Assembly: GCA_036252795.1 (NCBI GenBank)
Contig: DASYHY010000037.1
Coordinates: forward strand, 1 to 60,163
DNA from: Aurantimonas sp036252795
GTDB taxonomy: Bacteria; Pseudomonadota; Alphaproteobacteria; Rhizobiales; Rhizobiaceae
DNA length: 60,163 nt
Reading direction: 5' to 3'
The notes under the pieces are model-generated. The model did not search any database. It was not told the DNA's origin and saw nothing but the letters and a program-made list of their open reading frames with translations. The position numbers and the translations under genes were made by a program. Each line of letters begins with the position of its first letter. Positions within the stretch are counted from its first letter, which is position 1. Positions 53,805 through 60,163 of the stretch are shown one piece after another.

Positions 53805-55052
53805 ATGGACGACACGCTGAAGGACCGCCTGGACGCAGAACGGCGGGACCGCCAGGGATCGGCAGAGCCGCTGCCGGACGAGCGCGCGGCGGAGAGCGCG
53901 CGGGAAGACACGGCCGGCATCGCCCAGATGGCGCCGGAGGCGGCGGTGACCCGCCGGCCGCGCCTGTCGCCGCTCAACGTCAGGCGCTGGGAGAACTTCA
54001 AGGCCAATCGGCGCGGCTACTGGTCGCTGTGGATCTTCCTCGTCCTGTTCGTCATCACCTCGTTCGCCGAACTGGTCGCCAACGACCGGCCGCTGCTGGT
54101 CGAGTACAAGGGCGAGTTCTACTACCCGATCGTCGTCGACTATCCCGAGGAGGTGTTCGGGGGCTTCCTGCCGGTGACGAACTATCGCGACCCGTTCGTC
54201 CAGGAGGAGATCCAAGCCAATGGCTGGGCCATCTGGCCGCCGATCCGCTACTCCTACCAGACCGTGAACAACGAGATCCCGACGCCCGCGCCGTCGGCCC
54301 CCTCCTGGATGTTCACCGAGGAGGAGCGCTGCCAGCGCTATCCGCTGGGAGTCGAGGATCCCAACTGCAATCTCGGCAACATGAACTGGCTCGGCACCGA
54401 CGATCAGGCCCGTGACGTCGCGGCGCGGCTGATCTACGGCTTCCGGATCTCGGTGCTGTTCGGGCTGATCCTCACCGGCGCTTCGGCGGTGATCGGCGTC
54501 GCCGCCGGCGCCGTGCAGGGCTATTTCGGCGGCTGGATCGATCTTCTGTTCCAGCGCTTCATCGAGATCTGGTCGTCGATACCCGTTCTCTACCTGCTGC
54601 TGATCATCGCGGCGATCCTGCCCCCCGGCTTCTGGATCCTGCTCGGCATCATGCTGCTGTTCTCCTGGGTGGCCTTCGTCGGCGTCGTCAGGGCGGAGTT
54701 CCTGCGGGCGCGCAACTTTGAATACGTCACTGCCGCGCGATCGCTCGGCGTCGGTGACTGGACGATCATGGTCCGCCATCTTTTGCCCAACGCCATGGTG
54801 GCGACGCTGACCTTCCTGCCATTCATCCTCAACGGCTCGATCACCACGCTGACCTCGCTGGATTTCCTCGGCTTCGGTCTGCCGCCGGGCTCGCCCTCGC
54901 TCGGCGAGCTGCTCGCCCAGGGCAAGAACAATCTGCAGGCGCCCTGGCTCGGCTTCTCCGGCTTCATCGTGCTGTCGCTGATGCTGTCCCTCCTGGTCTT
55001 CGTCGGCGAGGCCGTCCGCGACGCCTTCGATCCGCGCAAGAGCTTCCGGTGA
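53805..55052 (+). CDS. yejE: Peptide ABC transporter permease YejE
   Basis: 415 residues. A long polar N-terminus (to about 60), the conserved RRWENFKANRRGYWSLWIF, a large periplasmic loop, then five membrane helices with the EAA loop YVTAARSLGVGDWTIMVRHLL, ending AVRDAFDPRKSFR. Partner of YejB. The next gene, 4 nt on, is not yejF but a cation-efflux gene. Confidence 0.92.
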   Translation: MDDTLKDRLDAERRDRQGSAEPLPDERAAESAREDTAGIAQMAPEAAVTRRPRLSPLNVRRWENFKANRRGYWSLWIFLVLFVITSFAELVANDRPLLVEYKGEFYYPIVVDYPEEVFGGFLPVTNYRDPFVQEEIQANGWAIWPPIRYSYQTVNNEIPTPAPSAPSWMFTEEERCQRYPLGVEDPNCNLGNMNWLGTDDQARDVAARLIYGFRISVLFGLILTGASAVIGVAAGAVQGYFGGWIDLLFQRFIEIWSSIPVLYLLLIIAAILPPGFWILLGIMLLFSWVAFVGVVRAEFLRARNFEYVTAARSLGVGDWTIMVRHLLPNAMVATLTFLPFILNGSITTLTSLDFLGFGLPPGSPSLGELLAQGKNNLQAPWLGFSGFIVLSLMLSLLVFVGEAVRDAFDPRKSFR

Positions 55053-55056
55053 ACCG

Positions 55057-56019
55057 ATGAGCGCGCAGGACCAGGACGGTCATTCCCACGGCTTTGCCGG
55101 CCATGCGCACGGCGCCAGCGAGACGCGGATCGCCCTCGCCGCCGTGTTGACGGGCCTGTTCATGATCGCGGAAGTGGTCGGCGGTCTCGTCTCCGGGTCG
55201 CTGGCGCTGCTCGCCGACGCGGGCCACATGCTCACCGATTTCACCGCGCTGTCGCTCGGGTGGCTGGCGTTCCGCCTGGCGCGGCGGCCGCATGACGCCC
55301 GGCGCACCTACGGCTATTCCCGTTTCCAGGTGCTCGTCGCCTTCGTCAACGGCGTGGCGCTGTTCGCCATTGCCGGCTTCATCGTCGTGGAAGCCTGGCA
55401 CCGGATCGGCGAGCCCGGCGAGATCCTCGGCGGGACGATGCTGGCGATCGCCGCCGCCGGGCTGGCGGTCAATCTGGGAGTCCTGGCGATCCTGCATGGC
55501 GCGGATCGCGACAATCTCAACATCCGCGGCGCCGTGCTCCACGTCATCGGGGACCTGCTCGGATCTGTCGCGGCGATCGCCGCCGCTATCGTCATATTAT
55601 GGACCGGCTGGACGCCGATCGATCCGATCCTGTCGGTGCTCGTCGCCCTCTTGATCCTCGTGTCGGCCTGGCGCCTGGTGCGCGACGCGGGACACGTGCT
55701 GCTGGAAGGCGTGCCGGAGGGGCTCGATGTCGATGCCGTGGGACCGCACCTCGTTGCGCATGTGCCCGGCGTCTGCGACGTGCATCACGTCCACGCCTGG
55801 GCGCTGACGCCGGAGCGGCCGATGGTGACGCTGCACGCGGCGATCACCGACGGCACCGAACCGATGGCCGCGATCCGGGCGATCAAGGCGGAACTGTCGC
55901 GGCGCTTTTCCATCGGCCACGCGACGGTCGAGATCGAGCGCGGCCATTGCGCCGACGCGGCAGGCGCTGCCGCACCGACTCGCGCCCATCACGCCCACGG
56001 GCATCAGCACACGGCATGA
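55057..56019 (+). CDS. Cation diffusion facilitator (zinc/cobalt-type efflux), inside the yej operon
   Basis: 320 residues with histidine-rich ends (GHSHGFAGHAHG and RAHHAHGHQH). Six membrane helices; metal-site HxxxD motifs occur in helix 2 (LLADAGHMLTDFTAL) and helix 5 (LHVIGDLLGS). The cytoplasmic C-terminal domain has HHVHAWALTPERPMVTLHA. Exports Zn(II) or similar divalent metals by proton exchange. Placed tightly between yejE (4-nt gap) and yejF (13-nt gap), on the same strand, so it is part of the transcript. Confidence 0.9.
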   Translation: MSAQDQDGHSHGFAGHAHGASETRIALAAVLTGLFMIAEVVGGLVSGSLALLADAGHMLTDFTALSLGWLAFRLARRPHDARRTYGYSRFQVLVAFVNGVALFAIAGFIVVEAWHRIGEPGEILGGTMLAIAAAGLAVNLGVLAILHGADRDNLNIRGAVLHVIGDLLGSVAAIAAAIVILWTGWTPIDPILSVLVALLILVSAWRLVRDAGHVLLEGVPEGLDVDAVGPHLVAHVPGVCDVHHVHAWALTPERPMVTLHAAITDGTEPMAAIRAIKAELSRRFSIGHATVEIERGHCADAAGAAAPTRAHHAHGHQHTA

Positions 56020-56032
56020 GAGGTATCGCGTC

Positions 56033-57681
<1,649 letters not shown>

Positions 57682-57685
<4 letters not shown>

Positions 57686-58338
57686 GCCGGGGCCACTACC
57701 GCGACCAGCTGACGGACCAGCCCCTGGCCTTCGACGTGGAGAGCGACACGCTGCTGCATGGCGGCTTCCGTGACCTGCGCGCCACCACGCTGAGCCACGA
57801 CCGGCTCGACGGGGAGGGCCGGATCGGACCGGTTCGCCGTGAATATCTCGCGACGGGTCCCGTCGCGATCGTCATCCCCTACGACCCGCATCTGGACGCG
57901 ATCGTGGTGATCCGGCAGTTCCGCTTCGCCGCGGCCCTGCAGACCGCCCACGCGGCCGCGCTGGAACTGCCGGCGGGCATGGTGGATCCGGGCGAAGCCG
58001 TCGAGGCGGCCGCCGCGCGCGAACTGACCGAGGAGACGGGCCTCGAGCCGCGGGCGATCGAGGCCTGCTTCCGGATGCTGCCGACGCCGGGCCTGACCAC
58101 CGAACACGCCACGATCTTCCTCGCCATCGTCGATGCCGGCGCCCTTGCCGACGTCGCCGGCAATTCGCACGAGCACGAGGACATCAGGCCGATCCTCGCG
58201 CCGGTCGACGATCTCGTCGCCGCGGTCGATGACGGCCGCGTCGAGAACGGCTATCTCATCGCCTGCACCCACTGGTTTGCCCGCAAGGGCCGGGCCGCGG
58301 CGCAGGCGCTGCTGGGCACGTTCGACATCAGGGACTGA
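57682..58338 (+). CDS. NUDIX hydrolase (ADP-ribose pyrophosphatase-like)
   Basis: 218 residues. The Nudix box is GMVDPGEAVEAAAARELTEE followed by TG (about 98-120), with LELPAGMVD before it, as in ADP-ribose pyrophosphatases; TPGLTTEHATIFLA after it also fits. Cleaves a nucleoside diphosphate linked to another group; ADP-ribose is the best guess. Coupled to yejF by a 4-nt overlap. Confidence 0.88.
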
Positions 58339-58341
58339 GCA

Positions 58342-59283
58342 TTGACCATTCTTCTTTCCGTCACGGGATTCGACCCCCTGCGCTGGCTCGCGGCACTGCA
58401 GCAGCCGGGGGGCCAGCGCCCGATCGTGCTCGAGCCGAAGGACGCGCGCGATCCCTCGATCGAGTATGCGGTCGTCTGGAAGCAGCCGCCGGGGCTTCTG
58501 GAGAACCTGCCCAACCTCAAGGCGATCTTCTCGCTGGGAGCCGGCGTGGACCACATCCTGGCGGACAAGCGCCTGCCCGACGTGCCGATCGCCCGCATCG
58601 TTGCCGACGACCTGTCCGGCCGGATGAGCGAGTATGTCGTCTGGCGGGTGCTCGACCATTTCCGCAGCGGCAGGGCCTATCGGGCGCAGCAGGCGCAGAA
58701 GATCTGGCACGAACGCCTGCAGCCGGCGGCCCGCGAGATCACCGTCGGCATCATGGGTTTCGGCGAACTCGGCCGGGACGCGGCGAAGCACCTGAAGCTC
58801 CTCGGCTTCCGCCTCGCCGGCTGGGGCCGCTCGCCGAAACCTGCCGAGGGCGTGGAACTCTTCGCCGGCGAAGACGGGCTCGGGCCGTTTCTGGCGAGAA
58901 CCGACATCCTCGTCGTCCTCCTGCCGCTGACACAGGCCACGCGCGGCATCATCGACACGACGCTGCTGTCGCGCCTGAAGCGGGACACGCCGCTCGGCGG
59001 ACCGGTGCTGATCAATGCCGGCCGGGGCGGGCTGCAGGACGAGGCGGCGATCCTCGACGCGCTCGACCGGGACATCCTGCTGGAGGCGACGCTCGACGTC
59101 TTCAACGTCGAGCCGCTGCCGGCGACGAGCCCGCTCTGGGCGCATCCGCGGGTCTTCGTGACGCCGCACGCCGCGGCCGCCTCCGATCCGGAGGCGCTGG
59201 CGCCGACGATCATGCGGCAGATCGCGGCGCATGAGCGCGGCGAGGAACTGCAGCACCTCGTCGACCGCGCCGCGGGTTACTGA
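58342..59283 (+). CDS. ghrA: Glyoxylate/hydroxypyruvate reductase A
   Basis: 313 residues from the TTG at 58342. D-2-hydroxyacid dehydrogenase: NAD(P)-binding GIMGFGELGRDAAKHL, substrate arginine in LINAGRGGLQDEAAI, glutamate in LDVFNVEPLP and histidine in FVTPHAAA. The short N-terminus (LLSVTGFDPLRW) and VWKQPPGLLENLPNLKAIFS match the GhrA subgroup. Reduces glyoxylate and hydroxypyruvate. Confidence 0.88.
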   Translation: MTILLSVTGFDPLRWLAALQQPGGQRPIVLEPKDARDPSIEYAVVWKQPPGLLENLPNLKAIFSLGAGVDHILADKRLPDVPIARIVADDLSGRMSEYVVWRVLDHFRSGRAYRAQQAQKIWHERLQPAAREITVGIMGFGELGRDAAKHLKLLGFRLAGWGRSPKPAEGVELFAGEDGLGPFLARTDILVVLLPLTQATRGIIDTTLLSRLKRDTPLGGPVLINAGRGGLQDEAAILDALDRDILLEATLDVFNVEPLPATSPLWAHPRVFVTPHAAAASDPEALAPTIMRQIAAHERGEELQHLVDRAAGY

Positions 59284-59426
59284 GTCCGGCTATGGCGAAA
59301 ATCCGTCGTCTCGTTCGGGCCGCCTCAGCGACGGGCTGAAACCGCGGTCGTAAGCCGCGCGCGTCGGCAGGCGGACCCTCCAGGCAGGTGTCGAGCCTCA
59401 TCATCGCTGTTCGTGCGACAGGAACG

Positions 59427-60163
59427 TCAGGGCGCCCGATCGTCCGCCTGCGGCGAGGCGACCCCTCGGACGCGCCGGACGCCGGTGACGGCCGAGCCGC
59501 GCGCCGCGCTGCGGGCGACGGCCTCGCCCAGTGGCTCGATCGCGGTCATCATGTGGTGGGCGTTGGCGTGCAGGAGCCGCGCGCCGTCCAGCATGATGCC
59601 GACATGGCCCTTCCAGAACACCAGGTCGCCGCGTTCCAGAGCCTCGATCCCGGCAATCCGCGTGCCGAGCTCACGCTCCTGCATGTCGGAATCCCGCGGC
59701 GCCGGGATGCCGGCCATGGCGCAGGCAAGCTGGACCAGCCCCGAGCAGTCGATCCCGGCGATCGTCTTGCCGCCCCAGAGATAGGGGGCGCCGAGCAGCT
59801 GTTCGGCGACCGCGACATAGTCCGGCCTCACCGCGTCGACGGGTTCCAGGTGCTGTTCGACGATGAAGCCTTCCGGCATCACCTGCGCGTAGGAGGCATT
59901 GCGGTCGGCCGCGGTACCGGTGACAGACACGTGCGCGCCCATCGGCAGGAAGGACAGCGGCGGGCGCTTGATGTCGGGGTCCGGGAAGACCAGCGTGCGC
60001 GGCACGGAAACCCGGTGGGTCGCAGCAGCAATGGGGCCGAGCGCCTCGCTGGGCACGTAGCCGACATAGGCGGCGTCGGTGCCGGGAGCGAGCTGCACCC
60101 ACGACCAGCCCGCATCCTCCTCGAAGACCGTCACCGTCTCCCCGAAAAGCGCCTCGGTATCCA
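59427..60163 (-). CDS. NlpC/P60 family cell-wall peptidase (5' end beyond the window)
   Basis: The frame runs off the right edge; the GTG at 60134 is internal since coding sequence (ALFGETVTVFEE) continues upstream. Bacterial SH3-like modules (GWSWVQL, then SVTGTAADRNASYAQV) precede the NlpC/P60 domain: YLWGGKTIAGIDCSGLVQLA with the catalytic cysteine, and GHVGIMLDGARLLHANAHH with the catalytic histidine. Probably cleaves peptide stems of peptidoglycan or recycled muropeptides. Converges with ghrA; the 143-nt gap holds nothing clear. Confidence 0.9.
   Translation of the reverse strand, partial: DTEALFGETVTVFEEDAGWSWVQLAPGTDAAYVGYVPSEALGPIAAATHRVSVPRTLVFPDPDIKRPPLSFLPMGAHVSVTGTAADRNASYAQVMPEGFIVEQHLEPVDAVRPDYVAVAEQLLGAPYLWGGKTIAGIDCSGLVQLACAMAGIPAPRDSDMQERELGTRIAGIEALERGDLVFWKGHVGIMLDGARLLHANAHHMMTAIEPLGEAVARSAARGSAVTGVRRVRGVASPQADDRAP

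Overview
This is about 60 kb of GC-rich chromosome (roughly two thirds G+C by eye), densely packed with short intergenic gaps. Gene content and order point to an alphaproteobacterium of the Hyphomicrobiales (Rhizobiales): sugar and amino-acid ABC operons, a predicted cytochrome c / kdsB / pheA block, ffs near dnaX-ebfC-recR, a rhizobial-type DnaX, dapD/dapE, and the yej peptide transporter with two binding proteins. An Aurantimonadaceae-like organism is possible, but that is only a guess. I saw no phage, transposase, CRISPR array, tRNA or rRNA.

Layout. (1) 1-15 kb, sugar region: xylFHG (D-xylose import) runs rightward and meets xylA-xylB running leftward at a shared terminator. Upstream of xylA, on the same strand, lies a five-gene unit: TIM-barrel isomerase/epimerase, Gfo/Idh/MocA oxidoreductase, sugar ABC ATPase, permease and binding protein. 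Its neighbour is a LacI-type regulator. Two closely similar 18-bp palindromes with a central CG, one before the regulator and one before the operon, give a readable regulatory circuit. A Tat-exported aldo/keto reductase and a DUF6064-like membrane protein follow. (2) 15-27.5 kb, mostly housekeeping: a small barrel-like envelope protein, prpE, a secreted histidine phosphatase, argB, a DMT exporter, a HAD nucleotidase, a secreted serine protease with a peptidoglycan-binding module, rmuC, and def-fmt-truA. (3) 27.5-31 kb: ehuBCDA, an ectoine/hydroxyectoine-type ABC importer without adjacent ectoine-degradation genes. (4) 31-40 kb, lysine/peptidoglycan supply and envelope: dapE, dapD, a lipoprotein transglycosylase, a MltB-type transglycosylase, a NAGPA-domain protein, a LOG-family protein and a ChaN-like protein. 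(5) 39.7-47 kb: recR-ebfC-dnaX and the SRP RNA gene ffs (all leftward), a HIT/nudC pair, a 53-residue cysteine-rich protein of lower GC, and kdsB-pheA. (6) 47-58 kb: a membrane-anchored protein with two cytochrome c domains, then yejA1-yejA2-yejB-yejE-[CDF metal exporter]-yejF, running on into a NUDIX hydrolase and a GhrA-type reductase. The window ends inside an NlpC/P60 peptidase gene.

How it fits together. The cell appears equipped to take up xylose and a second, unidentified sugar (feeding XylA/XylB and possibly an oxidation/isomerisation route), compatible solutes and oligopeptides, and to build and remodel peptidoglycan. The most promising unexplained features are the LacI-controlled dehydrogenase/isomerase/ABC operon beside xylAB, the zinc/cation exporter embedded in the peptide-transporter operon, the tandem Sec- and Tat-exported YejA proteins, the fused double cytochrome, and the small CxxC protein. 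Everything here was read by eye; no database search, structure prediction or alignment was run.
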